Shown in pieces: positions 1 through 9,300 of a stretch of DNA of 10,480 bases. The DNA is from CAYVDH01 sp964450355 (GTDB taxonomy: Bacteria > Bacteroidota > Bacteroidia > NS11-12g > UBA955). The position numbers were made by a program, and so were the translations under genes. The stretch covers positions 1-10,480 of the forward strand of contig CAYVDH010000127.1 of assembly GCA_964450355.1 (NCBI GenBank), given 5' to 3'. The notes under the pieces were generated by a model. It searched no databases. It was given only the letters and a program-made list of their open reading frames with translations, and was not told the origin of the DNA. Every line of letters begins with the position of its first letter. The first letter of the stretch is position 1.

Positions 1-2
1 GA

Positions 3-122
3 TTTAACAGCATTAAAAACAGATTAAAATTACTAAATGGAAAGTTTAATATTGATTCTTCAATAAATAATGGAACAACCATTGAAATAGAAATTCCACT
101 TGATAATAAATCCATTATTTAA
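3..122 (+). CDS. C-terminal end of a sensor histidine kinase (partial, 5' end outside window)
   Basis: The plus strand is open in frame 3 from the left edge to a TAA at 120-122, giving 39 residues. It contains IKNRLKLLNGKFNIDSS followed by GTTIEIEIPL. This matches the end of a HATPase_c domain: the helix and strands after the G2 box, with the usual turn and a final G-T-x-hydrophobic strand. The 'xIKNRLxLLNGxxxIxS' wording is typical of HisKA_3 (NarX/DegS-like) or LytS-type kinases of Bacteroidota rather than HisKA-type hybrids, whose ends read like the neighbouring kinase (MNGEIFVDSIKGKGTTF). The protein ends 9 residues after the last strand, so there is no receiver or other C-terminal domain. 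It converges on the hybrid kinase gene with a 48-base gap. Its N-terminal architecture and partner regulator are not visible. The reading is short but specific. Confidence 0.75.
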   Translation, partial: FNSIKNRLKLLNGKFNIDSSINNGTTIEIEIPLDNKSII

Positions 123-170
123 ATATACCTGAAATATAATTTGTTAGTTTATTAAAGCCAAAATTTAAGT

Positions 171-3100
171 TTATAACTCTTCTTTTATTTGCTCCACCAC
201 AGTATTAATGACTTTTAAAACTTTAGGAAAATAGATGGACACATTTGAGCTTTTTTCATTGGCAAAGTGCTCAATTTCTCTTATTTCTTTACTGATGCTA
301 TTGATGCCAATATAATCAATGGTAGATTTCATTTTGTGCGCAACAATGTATATTTTTTCATAGTCTAAATTTTTCATTGCATTGCTTAATGCTGGCAAAT
401 ATTCATTCATTTGCTCTATAAACAAATTGATCATTTGAGATTTAAATGCTTTATTCCCAGTATCTATTGATTCAAGTTGTGCTAAGTTGTATAAAGGCGG
501 TTCTTTTTTATTAATAAATGATGATTTGCCTTTTTCAATCCAATAACTAACGATATTTAATAAATCAAATTCTTCGTAAGGCTTTGATATATAGTCGTCA
601 ATTCCTACTTCGAAATATTTTGAACTTTCACCAATCATAGCATTAGCGGTTAATGCTATGATGGGGATATCTATGGCTTTTGATCGTATAATTTTTGTGG
701 CATCTAATCCATTCATATTGGGCATTTGGATGTCCATTAAAATTATATCAAAATAATCGTTTTTATCTATAGCATTTATAGCTAAATTGCCATCTAAAGC
801 CACTTGTACTATAGCTCCATGATTTTTAAGAATTGTAGAAGCTAATAAAATATTTAATTCATTATCTTCTACAATTAGAATCTTTTTGTTTTTAATTGCC
901 GCAAATTTATTTTTACTTTTTTTAATGGTGTTTTTTTCAATAATGTTTAAGTCAATTGAAAATGGGATGTTGATTGTAAATGTTGTGCCTTTCCCTTTTA
1001 TGCTATCTACAAATATTTCACCATTCATTAAAGTAATTAATTGTTTGGTAATAGACATGCCTAAGCCTGTTCCTTTTTCTTTAATTGTTTTCGAACTTGT
1101 TTCTTGAGTATAATTTTCAAATATGGATGTTAAAAATTGTTTATCTATACCTATACCTTCATCTATAATTTCAATTTTAATTAATTGTGAATTAGATTTT
1201 GTTTTTAAAACTTTACAATTGATTTTTATTTCGCCTTTTTCAGAAAACTTTATTGCATTGCTTAATAAATTAAAAATAATTTGATTTATACGTGTTAAAT
1301 CGCCTAATAAGTTTTCACTTATTTTTTTATCATAATTTACTTTAATAATTAAGCCCTTTTCATTGGCTTTATGTTGCAATAATAGTATGGTGTCTTTTAT
1401 TGCTTTATGTAAATTGAATTTAACTTTATCTATAGTTAATTTTCCTGCATTAATTTTAGAAAGATCTAATATATCGGTTACTATAGCTAATAAATGTTCT
1501 CCTGCATTATTTATTGAATCAATATATGTTTTTTGCAACGAAGTTAATTCCAATTTACTCAATAGTTTACCTATGCCTATGATTGCATTTAATGGAGTTC
1601 TAATTTCATGACTTACACTTGCAAAAAAATTCTCTTTAGCTATAGAAGATTGTTCGGCAATAATTTTAGCTTTATTTAATTCGTCTTCTAGTTTCTTTTG
1701 ATTTGTTATATCTAAATGGATGCCAATGCTACCAATTAGTTTGCCAGATTCATCAAAGTTAGGTGCTCCACTTATTAGCCACCATAAGTTTTCACCTTTT
1801 TTATTTTTTGATTTTATTTCAAAAGAATCAGATACACCTTTTTCTCTTAATGTAAATTTACTTTTTAATACTGCCTTTTCGTCTTCTTGTATAAATAAAG
1901 TTGTTGCATTTTGACCAATTAATTCATTTATTGTATAACCACTCATTTCACAAAAACTTTGATTGGCAAAAATGATATTATCTTTATTGTCAACTTCTAT
2001 TAAACCTAAATTCATATTGGCAATAATATTCCTGTATTTTTCTTCTTGTGTTAATATTTTATCAATCCATTTTTGTCTGTTTTGTACGTTTAACAACATT
2101 TGCGAAAACAGATGTAAAATTTTCTTTTCTTTGTCGGAGTAATTATGGATTTTTTTTACATAATCAAAACCAATAAACCCTTTCAATTCACCATTGTCTA
2201 ACATTGGTATAGTAATTAAACTTTTAATACCTTGAGGTTCAAGTATTTCAATTAAATTGCTGTGTATGTTTTTATCCAATTCAGCTAAATCTGGAATAAA
2301 AAACTCTTCTCCAAGTTGATGTTTATCAATCCACTCTGTTATGGCATCAATTGGTACATTTTGTAAATTTAAAATTTCAGCACTTACACCTTTATTACAC
2401 CATTCATAGGTATTAGAAGTTGTCATATTGTCAAAATCATATTTGAAAATATAAGCTCTATCTGCACCAACAAATTCTCCTAATATTTTTAATGAATGGT
2501 TGATTTTGTCTTCTATTACACTTAAATCGGCATTGATAAAAGTTGAAAAAATATAAATTAGTATTTTTTGTAAATTTACTTCTTTTTCTAAATCTTCTTC
2601 AGTGTTTATTTCTTTCGATTTATCTACTAAAACACAATCAATTCTAATGGGTTTGTTTTCATTGTTAAATATAATTTTTCCTTTGTGTTGAACCCATTTT
2701 ATGCTTCCATTAAAAGTAATAATTCTATGTTTTACCGAAAATTCTCCGTATTTATTTAATTGTTTGATTATAGTTTTAATGATTCCTATATCGTCTTTAT
2801 AAATCGCTTTTTTCCACCAATTTTTGTGAGTTAAATAACTGTCAATTTTAGTTCCAAATAATTTTTCAGCAGATGGAGTGTAAAATAAAAATTTCAGTTC
2901 GGGCAATGTAGCCGACCATACAACATCAGACATTTCGTTCAATATACTTTGTAACTTATTGTTTGTGTTTAATAGTAAATTCTGGATTTCTTTTCGGTTT
3001 GTTATATCTCTCGAATTGGCTATGACATAGCCCTGGTTTTTTATTTCTGTATAATTTACTGTAACCTCAACTGGAATTGTTTTATCATTTTCTAAACTCT

Positions 3101-3758
3101 TATTTTCACCTTCAATAATTAATGTGTTTTTTTGTTTTAATTCGTTTACATGATCATACCAATCAGTTTTGGTTTTGAATTTATTTTCAAAATCAGAAAC
3201 ATAATAATCTTGTTTTAAATCTTGTGGAATACCAATTCTTTTTGCAGATTCTTTGTTGATATACAATAATTTCCCTTCAATATCACTTACTTGAATAGCA
3301 TCTGCTGAATTGTCAATTAAACTTTGAAATAATTTTAATTTAGCATCTTCTTTAGATTGATTTAATTGTTTTCCTAATTGAGTTATTATTCTTTTTAATT
3401 CATTTTTAACAGGAACGGTAAATTTTTGTTTTTTTCCCAAAATCAACCAACCAAAACTAACCAATTTAAAACAATAGTAAACATCTTGTTCATATTCAAA
3501 TTCGTAATAATTTTTATCTTCAATTTTTAACTTATTGAATAATTCCCCTTTAATGTATAAGCAGGTGTTAGAATTCTTGAAAATGTATGGTACTACATGG
3601 ATTTCATCGAAATTTGTAATGATTGATGTTACAAAACAATTTAATTTTCTTAAATATAATGGTAATACATTTTTTATTATTTTATCAGTTTCAAACTCAT
3701 TAAGTTGAAAAAGTGCAATTTCATATAAAACATTTAAGTTTATATTTTCATTTTCCAT
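171..3758 (-). CDS. Soluble hybrid histidine kinase: GAF-like, PAS, PAS, GAF, PAS, HisKA, HATPase, REC, HPt
   Basis: A 1195-residue multidomain kinase. Domains in order: a degenerate GAF-like region (about 8-130), PAS (140-258), PAS (266-383), a clear GAF (395-560, with GADRAYIF and the QGIKSLITIPM strand), PAS (571-690), and HisKA with H-box SVSHEIRTPLN (phospho-His717). HATPase_c follows with an N-box around N830-N834, G1 DEGIGID at 866-872 and G2 GTGLGMSI at 896-903. The REC domain (about 958-1072) has E964/D965, phospho-Asp1009 in MDIQMPN, T1037 and K1059. The HPt domain (about 1095-1190) has AHKMKST with His1141. All catalytic and phospho-transfer residues are present. I see no signal peptide or membrane segment, so it should sense cytoplasmic cues through its GAF/PAS domains or a partner. 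The ATG at 3758 lies inside the end of the FIST gene (19-base overlap), suggesting translational coupling; no Shine-Dalgarno sequence is evident. Inference: phosphate flows His717 to Asp1009 to His1141 and on to the regulator encoded two genes upstream. Confidence 0.95.
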   Translation of the reverse strand: MENENINLNVLYEIALFQLNEFETDKIIKNVLPLYLRKLNCFVTSIITNFDEIHVVPYIFKNSNTCLYIKGELFNKLKIEDKNYYEFEYEQDVYYCFKLVSFGWLILGKKQKFTVPVKNELKRIITQLGKQLNQSKEDAKLKLFQSLIDNSADAIQVSDIEGKLLYINKESAKRIGIPQDLKQDYYVSDFENKFKTKTDWYDHVNELKQKNTLIIEGENKSLENDKTIPVEVTVNYTEIKNQGYVIANSRDITNRKEIQNLLLNTNNKLQSILNEMSDVVWSATLPELKFLFYTPSAEKLFGTKIDSYLTHKNWWKKAIYKDDIGIIKTIIKQLNKYGEFSVKHRIITFNGSIKWVQHKGKIIFNNENKPIRIDCVLVDKSKEINTEEDLEKEVNLQKILIYIFSTFINADLSVIEDKINHSLKILGEFVGADRAYIFKYDFDNMTTSNTYEWCNKGVSAEILNLQNVPIDAITEWIDKHQLGEEFFIPDLAELDKNIHSNLIEILEPQGIKSLITIPMLDNGELKGFIGFDYVKKIHNYSDKEKKILHLFSQMLLNVQNRQKWIDKILTQEEKYRNIIANMNLGLIEVDNKDNIIFANQSFCEMSGYTINELIGQNATTLFIQEDEKAVLKSKFTLREKGVSDSFEIKSKNKKGENLWWLISGAPNFDESGKLIGSIGIHLDITNQKKLEDELNKAKIIAEQSSIAKENFFASVSHEIRTPLNAIIGIGKLLSKLELTSLQKTYIDSINNAGEHLLAIVTDILDLSKINAGKLTIDKVKFNLHKAIKDTILLLQHKANEKGLIIKVNYDKKISENLLGDLTRINQIIFNLLSNAIKFSEKGEIKINCKVLKTKSNSQLIKIEIIDEGIGIDKQFLTSIFENYTQETSSKTIKEKGTGLGMSITKQLITLMNGEIFVDSIKGKGTTFTINIPFSIDLNIIEKNTIKKSKNKFAAIKNKKILIVEDNELNILLASTILKNHGAIVQVALDGNLAINAIDKNDYFDIILMDIQMPNMNGLDATKIIRSKAIDIPIIALTANAMIGESSKYFEVGIDDYISKPYEEFDLLNIVSYWIEKGKSSFINKKEPPLYNLAQLESIDTGNKAFKSQMINLFIEQMNEYLPALSNAMKNLDYEKIYIVAHKMKSTIDYIGINSISKEIREIEHFANEKSSNVSIYFPKVLKVINTVVEQIKEEL

Positions 3759-4861
3759 GATAATAGAACGATTGCTTTATTGTATATCTCTAAAAAACAT
3801 TCTCCAGAATTTGCTATTTCTCCTAATGTTATTATTCCATTTACATTCATTTTGTTGATTTTACTTATGCTATTTAATTCGTTTGTTAAATCTTTTTTAT
3901 AATCTTTAAAACGGGCATAACAAAATACAGAAAACAGTTCATCGGTATCTTCTAAATCGTTTTTATGAAAATTTATTGAAGCATAATTACTTGCATTTAC
4001 AACAGCTTGATGTAAGTTCTCTTCAGTACATTCCATTAAATATAAATATTCTCCTTCATTAACTTCATCAAAAAGGTATATTTCATTGTTTTTTTGAGAA
4101 TATGGTTCTCTAATTATCATTTCACTATCTAATTTTGCCAATCCAAATGAGTAATTTAGTTTTATCTTGTCAAAATTTTCTTCTTCAACATCTATAGAAA
4201 CCAATTGCTTTAATATATTTTGATATTCTTTGAAAGCTGGATTCCAATTAAGAGATATAATTCTGTTTTTTTTAGTTTCAGTTACTTTTATTGGTTCAGA
4301 TATTGGTTTACAACCGTGTGAATAACCCATTTCTATATTTTGATTGCTTAAACCAATAATGGCTGTGTTTTGGTGTATTCCAGAGTTGTGAATAATACAA
4401 GGAATTGAACTTAATGATAAATTACCTGCACATGCACCTATATATTGAACGGTATTGCCTAAGTAATTATATAGTTGATAAATATATTCACTTTTATTAT
4501 TACCAAAGGCATCTACAAAAGTGTAAATAGTGTTTATTTTTGAAGGATTAACTGGAATAAAAAAACTGTCAAGTTGCTTTTCAATGGGTTTGTCTAAGTC
4601 AATGATTTGGATATCCATTTCAAACAATAAAGGTTTAATTAAAAATCCTTCATCTTTTATTTCATTTTGAAATGCAATGCTTGGAAATATACCCCCAATA
4701 ATTGGTTTTTTAATTTTTTTTAAGAGCCATTCTAATTCTAATTTTGTTGAAGTAATATCATTTGGGGTAAAAATTAGTATTGTTTTTACTGATTTGTCTT
4801 TTTCAAATGAATTTAAAATTTCACTTAATAAGGTTAAATTTTGAGCGTATTCTATTTTCAT
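3740..4861 (-). CDS. FIST-domain (FIST N plus FIST C) sensor protein
   Basis: A 373-residue soluble protein with no signal peptide or membrane segment. The N-terminal half (about 25-200) has the FIST N pattern: a first strand TILIFTPN, the glycine-rich YIGACAGNLSLSS at 140-152, and GYSHGCKPISEP at 179-190, which matches the conserved 'G..hG..PI..p..VT' segment. The C-terminal part (about 210-365) is FIST C-like, with the diagnostic NGIITLGEIAN at 341-351 followed by ECFLEIYNKAIVL. FIST proteins are proposed to be sensory domains for small ligands such as amino acids, and their genes often sit beside histidine kinases or chemoreceptors. Here the gene lies between the regulator and the hybrid kinase. 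Its ATG overlaps the regulator's stop as ATGA (4858-4861), with a weak purine-rich stretch (AGGCGA) just before it. The likely role is to bind a ligand and modulate the kinase; the ligand cannot be predicted. The stop codon lies 16 bases inside the kinase gene. Confidence 0.88.
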   Translation of the reverse strand: MKIEYAQNLTLLSEILNSFEKDKSVKTILIFTPNDITSTKLELEWLLKKIKKPIIGGIFPSIAFQNEIKDEGFLIKPLLFEMDIQIIDLDKPIEKQLDSFFIPVNPSKINTIYTFVDAFGNNKSEYIYQLYNYLGNTVQYIGACAGNLSLSSIPCIIHNSGIHQNTAIIGLSNQNIEMGYSHGCKPISEPIKVTETKKNRIISLNWNPAFKEYQNILKQLVSIDVEEENFDKIKLNYSFGLAKLDSEMIIREPYSQKNNEIYLFDEVNEGEYLYLMECTEENLHQAVVNASNYASINFHKNDLEDTDELFSVFCYARFKDYKKDLTNELNSISKINKMNVNGIITLGEIANSGECFLEIYNKAIVLLSWKMKI

Positions 4862-6204
4862 TCGCCTATTGATTTTTCTTTAATTAATTTATATAATTTT
4901 GATTTACTTACATCCAATATTTGGGCAACTTTTAACACATTGAAATTGTATTTTTTTAAAAAAAACTCAATGATTTCCTCATTAAATTCTTCAAGTGTTT
5001 TGTTGTTTATGTTGTAATAATTTTCATCTATTATTTGATTAAAGTTAATATCAGATGATTTAATTTCATAATTTTCACATATTGCACAAGCCACATCTAT
5101 TACAGCTTTAAGCTCTCTTATATTACCTGGGAATGAGTGGTTTTTAATTTTAACTATCGCATCTTCATTTAAGGTAATAGTATTAATGGAGTTAGACTTA
5201 CAATATTCTTTAATAAAATGTTTAGTTAAAAGTAATTTATCATTTTGTCTTTCCCTTAAAGGGGGCAAATGTATTGGAATACCTAAAACCCTGTAGTATA
5301 AATCTTCTCTAAAATTTCCAAGTTTAACCTCATTGATTAATGTTTTATGGGTAGCTGTTATTAATCTAATATTTGTTTTAATTGGGGTGTTACCACCAAT
5401 TCTTACAACTTCTCTTTCTTGTATTGCTCGCAATATTTTAGATTGAATAGATAAATCCATTTCCGAAATTTCATCTAAAAACAAAGTACCTTCATTTGCC
5501 TCTTCAAATTTCCCTTTCTTTTGAGTATTTGCACCTGTAAAAGCTCCTTTCTCGTATCCAAACAATTCGCTTTCTACAAGTTCTTTAGGTAATGCCGCCA
5601 TATTTACAGCTACAAATGGTTTGTTTTGCCTACTGCTGTTATAATGAATGGCTTTTGCTACAAGTTCTTTACCTGTGCCAGTTTCTCCTGTTATTGTTAC
5701 ATTTATATTTGATTGTATGGATTTATCTATGAGTTGAAAGATTTGTTTTATAGAATCACTTTGACCAATGATAGTTTTGTTGTATTCATATTTTTTAACT
5801 ATTTCTTTTTTTAATTCAGTGATTTCATTTTTTAACTCAACATTTTCTCTGATATTAATGATAGAGCGCCATAATAAGTCTTTGGTATGTTCATTTTTGG
5901 GAATGTAATCACGGGCTCCATTTTTAAGCAATTCCACAGCTACAGATATGTCTTCTTGACCACTAATTACTATGATTGGTAAATTTGAATTATTTTCTTT
6001 TAATACACTTAACAAATTTTTACCATTGGTGTCTGGCAAAACATAATCTATACAAATTAAATCAGGTTGTAAATGCATATTACTAAGCAACTCTTTGCCT
6101 GATTTAAATAAAAATACTTTATAATCTGGGTTTAAAGAAAGATGATGAAATATCAACTGACCATACCACACGTCATCTTCTACAATAAAAATTTTAAACT
6201 CCAT
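4858..6204 (-). CDS. Sigma-54-dependent response regulator, NtrC family (REC, AAA+, Fis-type HTH)
   Basis: A transcriptional activator of 448 residues from the ATG at 6204. A TTG at 6219 would add five residues, but the ATG reading MEFKIFIVEDD puts the first receiver strand right at the start, so I prefer it. In numbering from the TTG: the receiver has E14-D15-D16, phospho-acceptor D58, S86 and K108. A charged linker helix (about 122-146) follows. The AAA+ core has Walker A GETGTGKE (178-185), an intact GAFTGA loop (225-230), Walker B GTLFLDE (244-250), arginine-finger region FREDLYYR (303-310) and sensor II FPGNIREL (363-370). A Fis-type helix-turn-helix sits at about 428-447 (VAQILDVSKSKLYKLI). 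GAFTGA is the loop that contacts sigma-54, so it should remodel RNA polymerase-sigma-54 when phosphorylated. It is first in the operon with the FIST protein and the hybrid kinase (4-base overlap with FIST). Target promoters are not visible. Confidence 0.95.
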   Translation of the reverse strand: MEFKIFIVEDDVWYGQLIFHHLSLNPDYKVFLFKSGKELLSNMHLQPDLICIDYVLPDTNGKNLLSVLKENNSNLPIIVISGQEDISVAVELLKNGARDYIPKNEHTKDLLWRSIINIRENVELKNEITELKKEIVKKYEYNKTIIGQSDSIKQIFQLIDKSIQSNINVTITGETGTGKELVAKAIHYNSSRQNKPFVAVNMAALPKELVESELFGYEKGAFTGANTQKKGKFEEANEGTLFLDEISEMDLSIQSKILRAIQEREVVRIGGNTPIKTNIRLITATHKTLINEVKLGNFREDLYYRVLGIPIHLPPLRERQNDKLLLTKHFIKEYCKSNSINTITLNEDAIVKIKNHSFPGNIRELKAVIDVACAICENYEIKSSDINFNQIIDENYYNINNKTLEEFNEEIIEFFLKKYNFNVLKVAQILDVSKSKLYKLIKEKSIGE

Positions 6205-6266
6205 GTTTAGTTTTAACAAAATTCGATATTTTTTTTAATATATAAAAAAGTAAATTAATTTTTTAA
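6205..6266 (-). promoter_or_regulatory. Probable promoter gap of the regulator-FIST-kinase operon
   Basis: This is the only space between the terminator of the upstream gene and the operon's first ATG, so a promoter is expected here. The minus strand is almost pure A/T. The nearest thing to the Bacteroidota -7 element (TAnnTTTG) is GAATTTTG, about 20 bases before the ATG, with no convincing TTTG at -33. The strand contains no GG dinucleotide, which excludes a canonical sigma-54 -24/-12 site. If the element is used, the leader would be only about 10 bases, in keeping with the absence of a Shine-Dalgarno sequence. Boundaries are positional, not motif-proven. Confidence 0.35.
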
Positions 6267-6300
6267 TAAAAAGAAAGAGACCTTAATTAAAGCCTCTTTC
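6267..6300 (-). terminator. Rho-independent terminator of the surface-protein gene
   Basis: Read on the minus strand, an inverted repeat of 12 + 4 + 12 bases occupies 6300 down to 6273: GAAAGAGGCTTT, loop AATT, AAGGTCTCTTTC. Ten of the twelve pairs are Watson-Crick and two are G-T wobbles. It is followed directly by TTTTT. It begins 20 bases after the TAA at 6321-6323. On the plus strand the stem is also followed by a T-rich run, so it may act in both directions, though no plus-strand gene reads into it. Confidence 0.8.
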
Positions 6301-6320
6301 CTTTTAAGTTTATATTTAGT

Positions 6321-9300
6321 TTAGTCAATCACGATAAAATTGAAAGTTTGTTTTTCGGTACCATTCAATATTTCTATATAGTAAATACCTGCCGTTAAAT
6401 TAGTTGTCTCAAATATCAATTCATTATTTAAATTGTTATAGTTGATTTCAATTTTCTTGCCTGTTGAATTGTAAATGTTTATTTCTAAATTTTCATTTTT
6501 TTCTAACCCAATAATTTTTAATTCACTTCCTTTAACTAATGGATTAGGCAATATTACTGTCGAAATGTTTGAATTAAAATCAACAAATTTTATCATACTG
6601 TATTTTGTTTCTCCCGAATTTTCAACTGATTTTATTCTATAATAGTTGCCGCCAATCATTGGATTTTTATCAATAAATGTATAATTGCCAATCAATCCTA
6701 AATTTGTCGAATGTATTAAACCAATTGATTTAAAGTTATTATCATTAGATGCTCTTTCAATAAAATATTGAACTCCTTCTGATTCTTCAACGACACTCCA
6801 TGTGATTTTTGATTTGGTATTTTGCCATTTAATGACATTAAATTCGGTAAAGTTAATTGGTAATGGAATATCAGTTAAAATTCTATAATCTTCAATTTCA
6901 CCACCTAAAAGTACATTGCTGTTTAATAAATTTGAGTCAAGTTGTACAATTAATCTGTAGTTAACATTTCCACCCATAAAATAAGGAGGTGTGTTGACAC
7001 CAACAATTGAAGTGTCAGATATTCCTGTGATACCATGACCAGAATAGTTGTCTTCAAATGTGCCATCATCATTCCAATCTATCATTAATCTGTAATATAA
7101 TTTAAGTCCAGAGCTTGTAGATTTTAATATAACTTTATAATTATTGATATTATTACTGTCTAAAAAATTTGGTCTTATTAATCCATCATCATAACTATCG
7201 CCAGTAGCATCTATATTCATAAGTGCATTGCTTTCAGAACTGATTTTAGAACCTAACCAAAATGGATTTTTGCCAGTTTGAGTATTGTTGCTTCCAGCTA
7301 TATATTTAGAATAAACTGTGCCCCAAGTATTTGGTAAATCATGATAATCTCTCACAATTGGATTTATCATGATATGGATAGTAGCTTCTGTACATTGAAT
7401 AGCTACTGTAGTGTCACATATTTCATATACTAATTCATCATTGCCACTATATCCTGCTGGTGGGGTATATAAATATGTTCCATCACTATACATAATCAAA
7501 CTACCACCTTCTTTAGTTGTAAAAGTGCCAATACTTATTTTTGGACCAGCTGGGTTAATTAAAACACCATTGACTGTAATTTCATCATTTGCATCAGGGT
7601 CACCATCGTTGGCAGAAAATTTGCCATTTACTGGTACATCTATATCTGTTACTGAAAAATCATCGTTTGCAAATGGTGGGTTATCAGCTTTTGAAATGAT
7701 AGAACCTGGAGTGCCTAATACTTCTATAATTAACAATACATCTGTACAAGCTTGTGGTGTTCCATCATCACAGATATTATAGGTCATTGTAATTTTACCA
7801 ATAAACCCAGCAGATGGCGTAAATGTCACTGTTCCATCAGGATTTACTGTTAATGAACCAGCATTTGAAACTGGATTTCCAGCTGTGTCAATGCCTGGTA
7901 TTGACGTAATTGTACCATTAGTTATTAATGAACCTGGATTATTAGGGTCTTTTACACCATTAAAGGTTATATTATCTCCTTGTGGATCAGCATCGTTTGA
8001 TAGTAGATTGGTTCTTACAGGGTCGCCATATGATATCATTTTATCTGGACTTCCAATAATTGAATTAGATAACGTATCAGTTGGGTCAATAGTAGGTAAA
8101 ACAGTAATAATTAAGTATTCATCTTTACAATTTTGCGGTGTTTGATCGTCACAAACAGTGTAAATTATTGTATCTTTACCAACAAAGCCTGTTGATGGTG
8201 TATAGATATAATTTCCATCTTCATCTATTGTTAAACTTCCTCCTTTTGCTGTTGTTATTGTTGTACCTCCTGTACCTACACTGGTTCCATCTATGTTAGT
8301 TAATTTTAAACCAGTGCCTTTATCATTTGTCAAAACATTGCCAGTTGCAGTACTGTCTTTTGGTATGGTGTTAAAATCAATAATTGTAGTTAAAATATCT
8401 CCTTTAGGTACTTTAATGATAACATAAGTTGTATCACATTTACCTCCTTTACAAACAACTTGGCAAGTTTTAACATCTGTAGTTACAGTTCCATTAGGTG
8501 TATAAGTATAACAACCACTTGCATTTGGTCCAGATACACTATAACCAGTAGGTACGCCACATGAACTATATGTAGCTCCGCCACCTGTTGTATCCACATC
8601 GTTGCCTGTAGTACAAACAGTAACAGGACAAGTAGGACAGGCTGGGGTAACAGTTATAGTGTCAGGAGTTATTGGTTTTTTAATGATAATATAAGTCGTA
8701 TCGCACACTCCAGCTTTACAAACAATTTGACAGGTTGTATCATCAGAAGTAACAGTGCCATTAGGTGTATATGTAAAGCAACCACTTGCATTTGGACCTG
8801 AAATACTATATCCGCTTGGTGCACCACAAGAAGTGTAAGTGGCTCCTCCTGTAGTATCTATGTCATTGCCTGTTGTACATGCAGAAACTGGACAAGTTGG
8901 ACAAGCAGATGTAATAGTTACAGTGTCTGGAGTTATAGGCGTAACAATCACAGTATCCAATTGATCAACACAATTTGGTATTGGTTTTAAAGTATCGCAT
9001 AATTTATACACTACTGCATATCTGCCAGAAGGCGTTCCTGCTGCTACTATAACTGCGCCTGTAGTTGTATTTAAAGTAATGCCTGTTGGCCAAGTGCCTT
9101 CTTGAGCAATGGTAGCATTTCCACCAATGCCTAATACAGCAGGTTGACCGTTAACAGTGTCATTATCCGTAACATCACTTATAGGTGTTCCTCCTTTTCC
9201 TGAAGTTACAGTTCCCATTTCATAATCAGGGTCAATGAAAGGCGTAACAATGACAGTATCCAATTGGTCAACACAATTAGGTGTTGGTTTTAAAGTATCG

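Noticed and set aside
123..170. Terminator between the convergent kinases
   Set aside because: Only a poor inverted repeat is possible (GTTA and TTAAA arms around a large internal loop, A/T pairs only). There is not enough to call it a terminator.
886..1914. Short plus-strand open frames at 886-1107, 1363-1611 and 1720-1914
   Set aside because: They lie antisense inside the strongly supported kinase gene, over conserved HATPase, HisKA and PAS segments, and their translations resemble no protein.
6205..6219. Five-residue upstream extension of the response regulator from a TTG at 6219
   Set aside because: The ATG at 6204 begins the receiver domain directly (MEFKIFIVEDD), as in related regulators; the TTG adds only MLKLN and has no ribosome-binding sequence in front. 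It is not strictly excluded.
6205..6272. Sigma-54 promoter giving autoregulation of the operon
   Set aside because: The relevant strand has no GG dinucleotide, so the -24 GG element is absent.
7411..8145. Plus-strand open frames at 7411-7782 and 8045-area (7885-8145)
   Set aside because: They are antisense to the cadherin-like modules of the surface protein; the openness follows from the Thr/Gly/Pro-rich codons on the other strand.
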